A DNA stretch of 64,000 nucleotides from Akkermansiaceae bacterium (GCA_905181965.1 CAJIZY010000006.1:1-64000); one strand, 5' to 3'. Positions 49,738-58,741 are shown, counted from the first letter of the stretch. The notes: generated by a model from the letters alone, not told the origin. Made by a program: numbers and translations.

Positions 49738-50002
49738 TTTTTGGGGTTTTGGAACAAATTGGATGAGGTCTTTAGACCAGTTTTTCACGATTCGGCAAGT
49801 CACGAATTGAGGAAGAATAAAGCAGTGAGGATTTTTGAACCAAAATCCCCAATACTATTGAGGAGATACTTTCCTTTGGGGTGGAGAATCCCGTTTTGTG
49901 AATCCAAGGTAAGAGAGTTTAGTGGGTTGATTTTAAGAGGATCTTCGCAATTTTTTTCCTTTAAGCTTAATCTGGAGTTACTTTGCTGAGAGGGTACGCA
50001 TT

Positions 50003-52009
50003 ATGAAATTTGGGGCTATTCTTTTAGGGGTTTTAAGCAGTGTCGCTTCTTTGTGTGCTGGAGCTGCTGGGTTTATTTTGAGTTCACCTTTAGATTATCA
50101 GGTCTTCCAGCGAAGTGATCAAAGCTCAGGTGTTTTAATTATTAGCGGGCAGCTTAGTGAACCTGCATCCAAGCCAACGAAAATTCAGGTTAAGTTTGGA
50201 CCTCTTCAACGGGCCCAGAGTGATGGGGGCGTTTCTACCTTAGGGGTGGTCCAAAAGGGTGAATCTCAGTTTAGCTTTCCGTCACGGCATTTGGCAGGCG
50301 GTTGGCATCGCTTGAATGTCCAAGCTGTGGTAGGTGCGACAATCGTGGGGCAAGTGGTTGTTGAACATGTTGGAATCGGTGAAATCTTCGTGATCGCCGG
50401 GCAATCAAACTCGGCGAATCACGGGGAGGAAAAACAAAAGGTAAACAGTCAAAAGGTCTCTACTTTTGATGGGAAATCTTGGCGGATTGCTGATGACCCG
50501 CAGCCGGGCGCTAGTGGTCGGGGAGGAAGTTTTATTCCACCATTTGCCAACGAGTTAGTGAGAAAATTCAAGGTTCCCGTGGGGATTGTTTCGACTGGGG
50601 TTGGGGCGACGAGTGTGCGCGAATGGTTGCCGGAAGGGGAGCGGTTCCCGAATCCTCCCACCATTATGAATAAGGTTGTCTCTCATCCTCGGGGTGGTTG
50701 GATGAGCAAAGGTGAAGTCTACCGTAAATTGATCTCAAGAGGACAGTCTTTGGGACGAAACGGTTTTCGAGCAGTGCTGTGGCATCAGGGTGAATCCGAT
50801 GCCAATCAAAAGGACGGAAGCCGGACCTTGTCAGGTCAATTGTATCAGGAGTATCTTGGTAAACTGATCAAAGCGACCCGGAAGGATCTCAGCTGGGAGT
50901 GTCCTTGGTTTGTGGCTCAGGCAAGTTATCATACACCCGAAGACCCCGGGTCAGAAGATATTCGTGCGGCGCAAAGGGCTCTTTGGAAATCAGGACTCGC
51001 CTTGGAGGGTCCAGATACTGATGAGTTGACGGGAGAGAATCGCGATCACGATGGGAACGGAGTGCATTTCAGTGGCAAGGGTTTACGAGCTCACGGTAGG
51101 GCTTGGGCTAATAAAGTGGGGCCTTGGTTGTCACAAGAGCTTCAGAAAAAAAAGGCCGTGGTCTTTGTTCTTGCAGGTCAATCAAACATGCAGGGCCAGG
51201 GGGTAGTTTCAATGGACCATGAGAAGCATTACAATGCCGGAAAGGGTAACTTGGTGTGGTCGATGGAACATTCGCAGAGTAAGAACAAGATGAAGCACCT
51301 TCGCGATGATCAAGGTAATTGGATTGGCCCCCGGAACGTAAGAATCAGATATAAGCAGAAAGACCAGATCCGGAGTGGCCCGTTAACAGTCGGATACACA
51401 GGTTACGGTGGCTCTAGTCATATAGGGCCCGAGTTACAATTTGGCCATGTGGTTGGGGAATATTTTAAAGATCGTGAAGTTCATCTCATCAAAACCGCGT
51501 GGGGAGGTAAGAGTCTGTTCAAGGATTTTAGGCCACCAAGTTCGAAGGGTGAGACCGGTAAGTATTACACCAAGATGGTTGATGAGATTCGAGCTGGTCT
51601 TGCTGATTTTGGGCCCGGTGCCTATGAGCTTGGAGGATTTGTCTGGATGCAGGGTTGGAACGATATGGTCTCACAAGAGGCAACAGCAGAGTATTCCAAA
51701 AATCTCGTTAACTTTGTCGCAGATCTAAGGAAGGAATTTTCACTCAGAAATTTACCTTTCGTTGTCGGTGAACTTGGAAATGGAGGAGAAGCTAAACCTA
51801 ATTCTGGTATGGCAAAATTTCGCGAGGCGCAAAATGAAGGGGTAAAAAAAATTGAGAAGACGTGGTTTGTAAGCACGAAGGAGTTTGCGCGTCCACCGGA
51901 GCTTTCGCCGAATATTGGCCATGGCCACCATTGGTATGGGAATGCTGAGAGTTATTTTTTGATTGGTGATGCCTTAGGGCGCGAGATGATCAGAGCGCTG
52001 AATCGCTAG
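50003..52009 (+). CDS. Secreted protein with two sialate O-acetylesterase (SASA) domains
   Basis: The 668-residue protein has a signal peptide (MKFGAILLGVLSSVASLCAG). A beta-sandwich (residues 25-125) is followed by two SGNH-type SASA domains. The first has GEIFVIAGQSNSAN (Ser135), VLWHQGESDA, and DHDGNGVHFSGKGLRAHG with the His. The second has VVFVLAGQSNMQGQG near residue 394, YGGSSHIGPELQFGH, GGFVWMQGWNDM and HHWYGNAESYFLIGDALG. These enzymes remove acetyl groups from carbohydrates. Two full active sites in one chain suggest action on two decorations or avidity. Overlapping neighbours are absent; the next gene starts 43 bp downstream. No SD consensus stands out. Confidence 0.88.
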   Translation: MKFGAILLGVLSSVASLCAGAAGFILSSPLDYQVFQRSDQSSGVLIISGQLSEPASKPTKIQVKFGPLQRAQSDGGVSTLGVVQKGESQFSFPSRHLAGGWHRLNVQAVVGATIVGQVVVEHVGIGEIFVIAGQSNSANHGEEKQKVNSQKVSTFDGKSWRIADDPQPGASGRGGSFIPPFANELVRKFKVPVGIVSTGVGATSVREWLPEGERFPNPPTIMNKVVSHPRGGWMSKGEVYRKLISRGQSLGRNGFRAVLWHQGESDANQKDGSRTLSGQLYQEYLGKLIKATRKDLSWECPWFVAQASYHTPEDPGSEDIRAAQRALWKSGLALEGPDTDELTGENRDHDGNGVHFSGKGLRAHGRAWANKVGPWLSQELQKKKAVVFVLAGQSNMQGQGVVSMDHEKHYNAGKGNLVWSMEHSQSKNKMKHLRDDQGNWIGPRNVRIRYKQKDQIRSGPLTVGYTGYGGSSHIGPELQFGHVVGEYFKDREVHLIKTAWGGKSLFKDFRPPSSKGETGKYYTKMVDEIRAGLADFGPGAYELGGFVWMQGWNDMVSQEATAEYSKNLVNFVADLRKEFSLRNLPFVVGELGNGGEAKPNSGMAKFREAQNEGVKKIEKTWFVSTKEFARPPELSPNIGHGHHWYGNAESYFLIGDALGREMIRALNR

Positions 52010-52052
52010 GGTTTGCCTTGCTCATCTGGCGTCAGTGGACAAGGTCTTTGTA

Positions 52053-52745
52053 ATGAAACCCTACGTGAAGCTTGCCGAGTCCACCATGCCGGACGGCACG
52101 ATCTATTCGCTCCACAAGCACGACGGGAAAATTTATCTTAAGTATAACGGGTTTGAGTTGATGAGTACTGCACTCACTTACTCTGAACAAATGCTGGCTG
52201 ATTACGGATGCCAGGCTTTGAAAGAAGGGAAGGGATCGAGGCCCTCTCATCCTAAAATTTTGATTGGTGGGCTTGGCTTGGGCTTCACCTTGAAGCGAAC
52301 TTTGGAGCTGATAGGGAGCCCTGCGACAGTTGATGTTGCAGAGCTGATGCCTCCGCTTATCGAGTGGAACCGGACTCACCTTGTGGAGCACAATGGACCA
52401 CTCTTGGAAGATCCTCGGACCCACATTATTCAGGGTGATCTTTACAATATCATTTCCGACACAAATCCGGGTTTTTACGACTCACTTCTCCTTGATATCG
52501 ATAACACACCGGATGATCTCATCACATCTGGTAACTCACGCCTCTACTCGCCGGGGTTCCTTGATCAGTTGCGTAACGTTCTCACCGCGAAAGGATGTCT
52601 CTCTTATTGGCTGTCCGAGCCCGCTCCTCGATTTAAGAAGCTATTAATCAAGGCCGGTTTTCAGGTCGAGGAGTTTGCCTCTAAGCCTCATGAAAAGTCA
52701 AAGCGATCCCGCCATTGTATCTTGCTGGCCCGGAAGCGCCGCTAA
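52053..52745 (+). CDS. Spermidine-synthase-like SAM-dependent enzyme
   Basis: ATG 52053 was preferred to GTG 52035, because it gives a compact start (MKPYVKLAESTMPDGT). The Rossmann core shows PKILIGGLGLGFTLKRTLEL (glycine-rich SAM site), VDVAELMPPLIEWNRTHL (acidic residue binding the ribose), and FYDSLLLDIDNTPDDLI. It resembles spermidine synthase-like methyltransferases, a group widely spread in bacteria, but the catalytic Asp and gatekeeper residues of true SpeE cannot be confirmed. No export signal, so it is cytoplasmic. It precedes the MsrB-MsrA gene by 54 bp, and co-transcription is possible. Confidence 0.8.
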   Translation: MKPYVKLAESTMPDGTIYSLHKHDGKIYLKYNGFELMSTALTYSEQMLADYGCQALKEGKGSRPSHPKILIGGLGLGFTLKRTLELIGSPATVDVAELMPPLIEWNRTHLVEHNGPLLEDPRTHIIQGDLYNIISDTNPGFYDSLLLDIDNTPDDLITSGNSRLYSPGFLDQLRNVLTAKGCLSYWLSEPAPRFKKLLIKAGFQVEEFASKPHEKSKRSRHCILLARKRR

Positions 52746-52799
52746 TCTTGCATTTTCCCGGGAATAGGATTTCTTCCCAAGAATCTAATCAGAACAAAC

Positions 52800-53777
52800 A
52801 TGTTAACTTGGAACGATATCGTTAAATTTGCGACGGATGGAAATGCTGATCCCGACTGTGAGGTTCGGAATTCGGAAGACGAATGGCGTAAGCAACTTAC
52901 GCCGGAGCAATTTCACGTCACCCGGCAACACGGAACCGAACGCCCTTTCAGCTCCGGGATGTGTGAGTTATTTGAGCCGGGTAAGTATGCCTGTGTTTGC
53001 TGCGATGCCTTATTATTTGATGCTGGTAAGAAATTTGACAGCGGGACTGGTTGGCCTTCTTTTACGCAACCTGCGACGGAAAATGCGATCTCCTATCATG
53101 GAGATAATACGATGGGAATGGCGCGCATCGAAACTTTGTGTAATAGCTGTGAGGCACATCTCGGACATGTTTTCCCAGATGGCCCGGCGCCAGGTGGTCT
53201 TCGTTACTGCATGAATGCGGTCGCTCTCAAGAAGGTCGAAGAGATCGATGCCGTCGCGACTTTTGGTGGTGGGTGCTATTGGTGTACTGAAGCCGTTTTT
53301 CGGAGTGTGAAAGGCGTGAGTGCGGTTAGAAGTGGTTTTAGTGACGGTGAAGCAGCTGACCCGACTTACAAAGAGGTTTGCACAGGAGAGACAGGTTACG
53401 CCGAAGTCATTCAAATTAATTATGATCCCAAGGTAGTGAGCTACGGGGAACTCTTGCGTATTCATATGGGAACCCACGACCCGACTACGCTAAACGCACA
53501 GGGTGCTGATATGGGAACCCAATACCGCAGTATTATTCTTTACCGGAGCAATCAGGAACGGCAGATCGCTGAGGATCTTTTGGAGGAAATTTCTGACACC
53601 TTTGATTCTGACATTGTGACAGTAGTGAAGGATTTTGATAGGTTCTACCCTGCTCCTGAAGAGCATGATGACTATTACAATCGTAATCCCAATCAGGGTT
53701 ATTGTCAGGCGGTGATCTCTCCTAAAATCGCCAAATTTCGAAGGACTTTCCAATACCTTCTCTCACCTGAAAAATGA
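52800..53777 (+). CDS. msrBA: MsrB-MsrA bifunctional methionine sulfoxide reductase
   Basis: The 325-residue protein joins MsrB (residues 30-145) and MsrA (150-320), the reverse of the common MsrA-MsrB order. MsrB features are RPFSSGMCELFEPGKYACVCCDALL with the zinc Cys pair 65/68, GWPSFTQP, the second zinc pair in CNSCEAHLGHVF, and the catalytic Cys137 in RYCMNAVAL. MsrA features are FGGGCYWCTEAVF (nucleophile Cys159), ETGYAEVIQINYDP and GADMGTQYRSIILY. The two parts repair the R and S sulfoxides of Met. No signal peptide is seen, so it acts in the cytoplasm. Both active sites are Cys, not Sec, although MsrA is one of the known Sec-containing families. Its electron donor would be thioredoxin. 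Confidence 0.93.
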   Translation: MLTWNDIVKFATDGNADPDCEVRNSEDEWRKQLTPEQFHVTRQHGTERPFSSGMCELFEPGKYACVCCDALLFDAGKKFDSGTGWPSFTQPATENAISYHGDNTMGMARIETLCNSCEAHLGHVFPDGPAPGGLRYCMNAVALKKVEEIDAVATFGGGCYWCTEAVFRSVKGVSAVRSGFSDGEAADPTYKEVCTGETGYAEVIQINYDPKVVSYGELLRIHMGTHDPTTLNAQGADMGTQYRSIILYRSNQERQIAEDLLEEISDTFDSDIVTVVKDFDRFYPAPEEHDDYYNRNPNQGYCQAVISPKIAKFRRTFQYLLSPEK

Positions 53778-53915
53778 ATCATTCGCTCTGATCTATTTTC
53801 GCTGACGTTACATTTTCAGTTTTTTGTTATTGGAGCTAGCAAAGCAGCGCAGGATACACGGGCTTACTGAGATTAATTTACTTAATCGACAGATCAGGAG
53901 GTCCAGTGTTTTCTG

Positions 53916-54638
53916 CTAAGCTCCGTCGATGATATTCAGGGCGATCAATTGCTGGGTAGCGGTGCCGGAAAAATCTCGGTTTGCAGCTGGAGAAGCTGGG
54001 GATGGGTGCAGGATCTTTCCGAGTTGCTGATGGTCCTCTTTGACAGAGGCAAGTTGTTTCTCAGCGAAAGCTCCAACGCCAATAAGTTTTTCCGGCTGTA
54101 GGATTTCAATGATTCGGGCGAGCGATTCACGGCAGGATTTTTCAACCGGCTCCATACAATTGTTTGGAAGTTTGTCCGGTGTGAGATTAGCTCCGGTTTC
54201 CTTCATCCAAACAAGGGGGCAAAAGTTTGCGACGAAGTGGTTTTCAAAAAAGGCATCGGCTGAATCAAAGAGTTCGGAGAAGAGTCCCCATAGACGACGG
54301 CCGGAAACTTCGGAGCGTTCACAGTTGAAGCCGGTGATCGGGCGCTTTGGATGTTCGAGGTCGGGTTTTTCAACCGATCCGGAGATACCCATCCAATCTC
54401 TGACGTGGGAGATCTCGCCAAAGGGGACGCCGGTCTGAGCCATTCCATAAGGTCCCGGATTCATGCCTAGGAAAAGAACCTTCTTGGTTCCGCTTCCGAA
54501 GTTTTTCAAGTAGTCGCAATGACGATCCCAAGCATATTCGAGTGGGTTATAAGTGTAAGCGACGGGATCTGGAAATTTCAGGCCACGCAGGTCGTTGCGG
54601 AGATCATCAGCAGCGGTAATAAGGGGATGTTTGCTCAT
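53916..54638 (-). CDS. SMUG1-like uracil-DNA glycosylase
   Basis: The start at 54638 gives MSKHPLITAADDLRNDL; a longer frame to 54665 is not needed. The active-site segment is LGMNPGPYGMAQTGVPFG, the SMUG1 motif with the Asn that activates water and the Tyr pocket, and the late DNA-wedge motif HPSPASPAANRDF. SMUG1 removes uracil and 5-hydroxymethyluracil in base-excision repair and is cytoplasmic. The ATG overlaps the stop of the DUF3293 gene (54635-54638, ATGA). It is the third gene of a tight operon DUF2237-DUF3293-SMUG1. Close to the family's usual length of around 240 residues. Confidence 0.92.
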   Translation of the reverse strand: MSKHPLITAADDLRNDLRGLKFPDPVAYTYNPLEYAWDRHCDYLKNFGSGTKKVLFLGMNPGPYGMAQTGVPFGEISHVRDWMGISGSVEKPDLEHPKRPITGFNCERSEVSGRRLWGLFSELFDSADAFFENHFVANFCPLVWMKETGANLTPDKLPNNCMEPVEKSCRESLARIIEILQPEKLIGVGAFAEKQLASVKEDHQQLGKILHPSPASPAANRDFSGTATQQLIALNIIDGA

Positions 54639-55021
54639 GAAGTGGGTGCTTGGAGTTCCGACCATTTTCCGACCATTTCATCGGATTCGATTTCCTTGCA
54701 GTCAACAAGGACGACTTGATCGTCGCAGATTTTGTAAATGGCGTCTTGTCGGAATTCCTTACCCAGCGTGATGGCTTCGACGCGGGAACACCCCACTCCG
54801 AAACCAGCCTCGGCATGGTCTTCGCATCGACCAATGACGGGGAAGAAGCTCCATTTTGAAGCTTTGATGGCTTCGAGAAGGAGGGTGTTGTTTTCGTCGT
54901 TTTTTTCATCGGGCGTAACCTCTCCGGAAGGATTGTGTGCGGTGATGATAAAGAAGTGATCGGGAGAGATCGCTTGCTCAAGCTCCGTGACAAATTGAGT
55001 TTGATGATACTCTTCCTTCAT
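54635..55021 (-). CDS. DUF3293 protein
   Basis: This 128-residue soluble protein starts at 55021 (MKEEYHQTQFVTEL) and is of the DUF3293 type, with HFFIITAHNPSGE near the N-terminus, FFPVIGRCEDHAEAGFGVGC in the middle and ITLGKEFRQDAIYKICDDQVVLVDC near the end. No function is established. It overlaps its upstream neighbour DUF2237 by one base (TAATG) and its downstream neighbour SMUG1 by four, so it is in one operon with them. A role in stress or nucleic-acid repair is only suggested by this context. Confidence 0.82.
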   Translation of the reverse strand: MKEEYHQTQFVTELEQAISPDHFFIITAHNPSGEVTPDEKNDENNTLLLEAIKASKWSFFPVIGRCEDHAEAGFGVGCSRVEAITLGKEFRQDAIYKICDDQVVLVDCKEIESDEMVGKWSELQAPTS

Positions 55022-55380
55022 TAGACCGAGTGTTTTCTGAGGTCCAAAAGATCAACGAATTCCAGGGCGACTACCGAGGTGGCATTAAGATCGACTTTTG
55101 GGGCGCAGCCGTGGTCGAAGGCCTCCTTCCAGCGAAGAACGCAAAGACACCATTGATCGCCAGTTTTGAGGCCGGGGAAGGAGAACTCAGGTCGTGCAGT
55201 CATGAGATCATTTCCCTGCTTGCGGCTGAATTCTAGAAATTCCTGTGTCATCACCGCGCAAACACAATGAAGGCCACGATCGCCTGCACCAGTTCGGCAG
55301 CAACCATCACGAAAGAAGCCGGTCATGGGATTGGTCGAACAGGTTGCAAGGTCTTCTCCGAGGACGTTGAGGTGTGACAT
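55021..55380 (-). CDS. DUF2237 protein
   Basis: The start was placed at ATG 55380, giving MSHLNVLGEDLATCS and 119 residues, the usual DUF2237 length; the longer frame to 55443 adds an unlikely extension. Hallmarks are CSTNPMTGFFRDGCCRTGAGDRG, HCVCAVMTQEFLEFSRKQGNDL and the C-terminal GDQWCLCVLRWKEAF. The family is small and cytoplasmic, with many conserved Cys (at least seven here) but no assigned reaction. The gene leads the operon DUF2237-DUF3293-SMUG1 and is divergent from the thioredoxin-like gene 93 bp away. Confidence 0.88.
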   Translation of the reverse strand: MSHLNVLGEDLATCSTNPMTGFFRDGCCRTGAGDRGLHCVCAVMTQEFLEFSRKQGNDLMTARPEFSFPGLKTGDQWCLCVLRWKEAFDHGCAPKVDLNATSVVALEFVDLLDLRKHSV

Positions 55381-55473
55381 GGGATGACTTTGGGACGAGT
55401 GTTGCCATCTGGCAAGGAGAGTGACCTCGATATTGGCTGGCAAGGGCGATACTTTCGAGATTATAAGCTAGAG

Positions 55474-56631
55474 ATGCGCAATTTGTTTCAGATGATGTTG
55501 ATTGGTTTAGCTGTTCTGGGGGCTCAAGCAGATGAGGTTGTGGTCAAAGAAATTACCCCCTCAAAAGTAGAGTCGAGATGGCTCGAAATTGATTGGAAGA
55601 CTGATCTCTGGGAAGCCCGAAAAGAGGCTGCTCGGACGGGTAAGCCTATTTATCTTTGGGAGATGGACGGGCATCCCCTTGGCTGTGTTTGAAACAACGG
55701 GGTGGCTGACAGGTTGTTGGTCTTTGCAAATTCCGAGGTGCAGAAGCTTCTTAAGGAAAATTTTGTTACGGTAGCTGCTGATGATTGGTATCAGAGACGG
55801 CGAAAGGATAAAGTGGGGGAGTATTTCGCTAAGGTGGTAGATCAAAGTCCACGAAAAGGTGTTCACACCAAACAGGGGCATTACATTTTTACGGCGACTG
55901 GAAAGTTGCTGGGTTTTAATAACAACCGCGGACCTGAAAAACGTTTAGCGATGATGAAGGATGCTTTATTAAAGTGGGATAAGCTTCCCAAAGACGTAAG
56001 GCCGGTCGATATCCCAGAACATGGGAAAAACGATCAGGGGTTCTATCGTGAATTACCTAAAGACGGGCAGATTGTGAAAGTTTACACTCGGTGTTTGGAG
56101 GAAAGAAATGGGCGGTTGCAAAAGCTTGCTGAGAATAAAATAGGAAATCTATCAGCGGTTGATCACCTTTGGTTACAGCATTCGGAAGTGAAGAAACTTG
56201 GGAAGCTGATTGTCTCAGGCGGCGGACAAATCTCGGACGGGCTTTCCCTTCGAATCGCGAAGTTCCATCTCCGTGACAACACGAGGGGAGAACCTCGTGA
56301 TTGGAAAAAGGATGAACTTAAAGAATGGTCTTTGAAGGTGGACGGAAAAGGAAAAGTGAGTGGGAACTTTCTTATCAGCTCGTCTGATGGGGAAATGGGC
56401 TATGAGGGGAAGATTAAGGGTTCGATTTCAGTAGATACCGGGCGGCTGACCAAGTTCGACTTTTTAGTGCTTGGAAAGCATTGGGGGCATAGCAAATACA
56501 CTCAAGGTGCTCGACCTGGAAAGACCCCGATGGGGCAGGTCTTCCGCTTATCGGATGGAAAGAGAGCGAGTGACCGGATTCCTCCGCAAGGAATTCGGTG
56601 GGCTCCGGGATATTGGAATCCGGAAACTTAG
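55474..56631 (+). CDS. Putative selenocysteine-containing thioredoxin-like secreted protein (CxU motif)
   Basis: The start is ATG 55474 (signal peptide to about LGAQA). Read through the in-frame TGA at 55690-55692 it has 385 residues with Sec73. The frame is the same on both sides with no other stop. The N-terminal domain is thioredoxin-like: WKTDLWEARKEAARTGKPIYL, then EMDGHPLGC-Val-Sec-NNG, so Cys71 and Sec73 form a C-x-U site where thioredoxin-like proteins keep their redox motif. VFANSEVQKLLKENFVTVAAD follows. A second region of 200 residues (NRGPEKR to the end) is unidentified, with KFHLRDNTRG and KFDFLVLGKHWGHS. A hairpin with an AGGUU loop begins 11 bases after the TGA. It is adjacent to DUF2237. 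The best explanation is Sec insertion; a nonsense mutation cannot be excluded from sequence alone. Confidence 0.8.
55690..55722 (+). promoter_or_regulatory. Putative SECIS element in the thioredoxin-like gene
   Basis: UGA at 55690-55692. GGCTGAC (55704-55710), loop AGGTT (55711-55715) and GTTGGTC (55716-55722) form a 7-bp stem with three G-U pairs. The GG of the loop comes 19 nt after the UGA, close to the 17 nt of the two CRTAC1 elements and the 18 nt of E. coli fdhF. The loop GGU matches the shared core of the other two. Confidence 0.65.
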
Positions 56632-56683
56632 GCTCCTTATCGGAGGAATTGAGATTTTTCGAGAGCCATCTAGAAAGCTGACT

Positions 56684-58663
56684 TCACACAGAGTCGAGTT
56701 CTGCTTCTAGTTTTTCAATCTGAGTGCTTAGATCTTCCCACTTTGAATAGGCGTTTTCGAGCTTCTGGGAAATGCACTCGTAGGCATTGGTGGTTTCGCG
56801 AAGCTTCTCAGGATCACCCATGACTTCAGGTGACTCAAGGTGGGTGGTGAGTGTTGCTTGCGCAGATTCTAGTTCGGCAATTGTTTTTTCGACGGTCGTG
56901 AATTCGTTCTGCAGAGGCTTGAGAACTTTGTTGCGCCTTTCACGGATAGAGGCATCACGCTTACGGCGCTCTTTTGAGGAAAGTTGAGGTTGGGTTGGTG
57001 TTGAGTGAGATGGGTTAGCGGAGGAGTTTACAACGGGAGTCGTTATGCCACTCTCCTCAGCTTCGATTTTATCTAGGTAGTAGGTGAGATTTCCCGCAAA
57101 CATACGTGGATCGAAACCTTGGCGGAATTCCATCGTTTTTTGAACGATAGGATCGAGAAAATTTCGGTTGTGGGATACGATGAGGAGGGTGCCTGGGTAA
57201 TCGATAAGAGCCTTTTGCAGAATGTCCTGCGACTGCATGTCGAGATGGTTTGTAGGTTCGTCGAGAATCAGGAAGTTTGCGGGGCGGACGAGCATACGGA
57301 CCAGAGCGACCCGTGAACGTTCGCCTCCAGAAAGAACACCGATTTTTTTAAAAACGTCGTCGCCTTTAAAAAGAAAACATCCCAGGACGTCACGAGCAGA
57401 CATATTAGAGCCACGAGTTTGAATTTGTTCGACGGTTTCTAAAACGGTCAGGGTGGGGTCGAGTTCGTCAGCGTGGTTTTGATTGAAGAAGGAGGGGAGA
57501 GTTTTAGGCCCGAGGTTTTGGTCGCCTGTGAAGGGTGCTTCTTCGCCGGTGATCATACGACAAAAAGTCGATTTCCCAGCACCGTTTGGACCAACAATCG
57601 CAATTTTCTCCCCCCGCGTGACCTCAAGATCAAGGTCTTGGAAGACGCTGAGATTGCCGTATCGTTGCGCGGCATTTTCGAGCTTAGCGACAAGGTGGGT
57701 GGAGGCGGGGGGATCAGGAAAGCGGAAAGACATTACCGAGTCTTCAGCGTCGATCTCGATACGCTCGATCTTAGCGAGCTGCTTAATGCGCGATTGGACT
57801 TGCGATGCTTTGTTGGCTTGAGCACGGAAGCGATTGATGAACTGCTCCGTTTTGGCGATCTCGCGATCTTGGTTTACCTTTTGTTTACGGAGGTTATCCT
57901 GACGCTCCTTAAGCTGGGTTTCGTAGGATGAGTAATTACCTGTAAATTCCTCGGCACGGCCGTGGTGGAATGCGATCGTTCGGGTGGTGAGGCCGTCCAT
58001 CATGGAGCGGTCATGAGAGATGAGGATGATTGCGCCCTTGTAGCTGTGGAGGTAGGACTCCATGAAGCGCTGAGCGTTAATATCGAGGTGGTTGGTTGGT
58101 TCGTCGAGAAGAAGGACTTCAGGTTCAGCAAGGAAGAGTTTAGCCATGGCGATGCGCATCTGCCAACCACCAGAGAACTCGCCGCAGTCGCGATCAAAGT
58201 CATCGTGCTTAAAGCCGAGTCCAGTTAGGACGGCTTGAATTTTGGGCCTCATACGTGAGGGGTCATGGCCATCGAGCCGGAGTTCTAGTTCTCCGATCTT
58301 GTTGAGAAGGTCGGAGAAGGGCGCCGAGCGAGGATCAAGCTTCTCGAGTTCGGTGGAGTAGCACTCGATATCATCTTGAATGGCCTTGGTTTCGGCAAAG
58401 GCGGATTCAACTTCATCATAAAGTGAGAAATATTGATTATGGATCCCTTCCTGGGGAAGATAACCGATCCGGTGGTGTTTTGGCTTGGTGATCTCGCCGG
58501 CGTTGGGTTCTAAGACACCGCCTATGCACTTCATGAGGGTAGATTTCCCGGCCCCATTGTGCCCAGCGAAAGCGATGCGCTCCTTTTCTACGATAGAGAA
58601 GGTAAGGTCTTTGAAGATCACACGGGGTCCGAATTCCACGCGGAGGTTTTTGACAGCGAGCAC
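56684..58663 (-). CDS. ABC-F type ATPase
   Basis: The 659-residue protein starts with GTG at 58663 (LAVKNLRVEFG). Two ABC domains are present: Walker A GHNGAGKST and GPNGAGKST, signatures FSGGWQMR and LSGGERSR, and Walker B LLLDEPTNHLD and LILDEPTNHLD. A linker with RQDNLRKQKVNQDRE lies between them, and a C-terminal coiled coil (ERRKRDASIRERRNKV, EKLRETTNAYECISQKLENAY) ends the protein. No membrane segment is present, so it is a soluble ABC-F protein that works on the ribosome; the family includes translation factors and antibiotic-resistance proteins. The C-terminal coiled coil is shared with the Uup/YheS branches. It is the only gene on its transcript as far as can be seen. Confidence 0.93.
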   Translation of the reverse strand: MLAVKNLRVEFGPRVIFKDLTFSIVEKERIAFAGHNGAGKSTLMKCIGGVLEPNAGEITKPKHHRIGYLPQEGIHNQYFSLYDEVESAFAETKAIQDDIECYSTELEKLDPRSAPFSDLLNKIGELELRLDGHDPSRMRPKIQAVLTGLGFKHDDFDRDCGEFSGGWQMRIAMAKLFLAEPEVLLLDEPTNHLDINAQRFMESYLHSYKGAIILISHDRSMMDGLTTRTIAFHHGRAEEFTGNYSSYETQLKERQDNLRKQKVNQDREIAKTEQFINRFRAQANKASQVQSRIKQLAKIERIEIDAEDSVMSFRFPDPPASTHLVAKLENAAQRYGNLSVFQDLDLEVTRGEKIAIVGPNGAGKSTFCRMITGEEAPFTGDQNLGPKTLPSFFNQNHADELDPTLTVLETVEQIQTRGSNMSARDVLGCFLFKGDDVFKKIGVLSGGERSRVALVRMLVRPANFLILDEPTNHLDMQSQDILQKALIDYPGTLLIVSHNRNFLDPIVQKTMEFRQGFDPRMFAGNLTYYLDKIEAEESGITTPVVNSSANPSHSTPTQPQLSSKERRKRDASIRERRNKVLKPLQNEFTTVEKTIAELESAQATLTTHLESPEVMGDPEKLRETTNAYECISQKLENAYSKWEDLSTQIEKLEAELDSV

Positions 58664-58717
58664 GAGGGAGGGTTAGTCGAGTCGGGCGAAATTTAGAATC
58701 AAAAAGCGACGTGGAAA

Positions 58718-58741
58718 TTAAGGGTGAAATTTCACCCTTAA
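58718..58741. promoter_or_regulatory. 24-bp perfect palindrome upstream of the ABC-F gene
   Basis: The halves TTAAGGGTGAAA and TTTCACCCTTAA abut at 58729/58730 with no mismatch. The palindrome lies 55 bp upstream of the GTG start. It could be an operator for a dimeric regulator, or a hairpin (9-bp stem, AAATTT loop) acting as attenuator or terminator. No regulator is identified. Confidence 0.45.
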
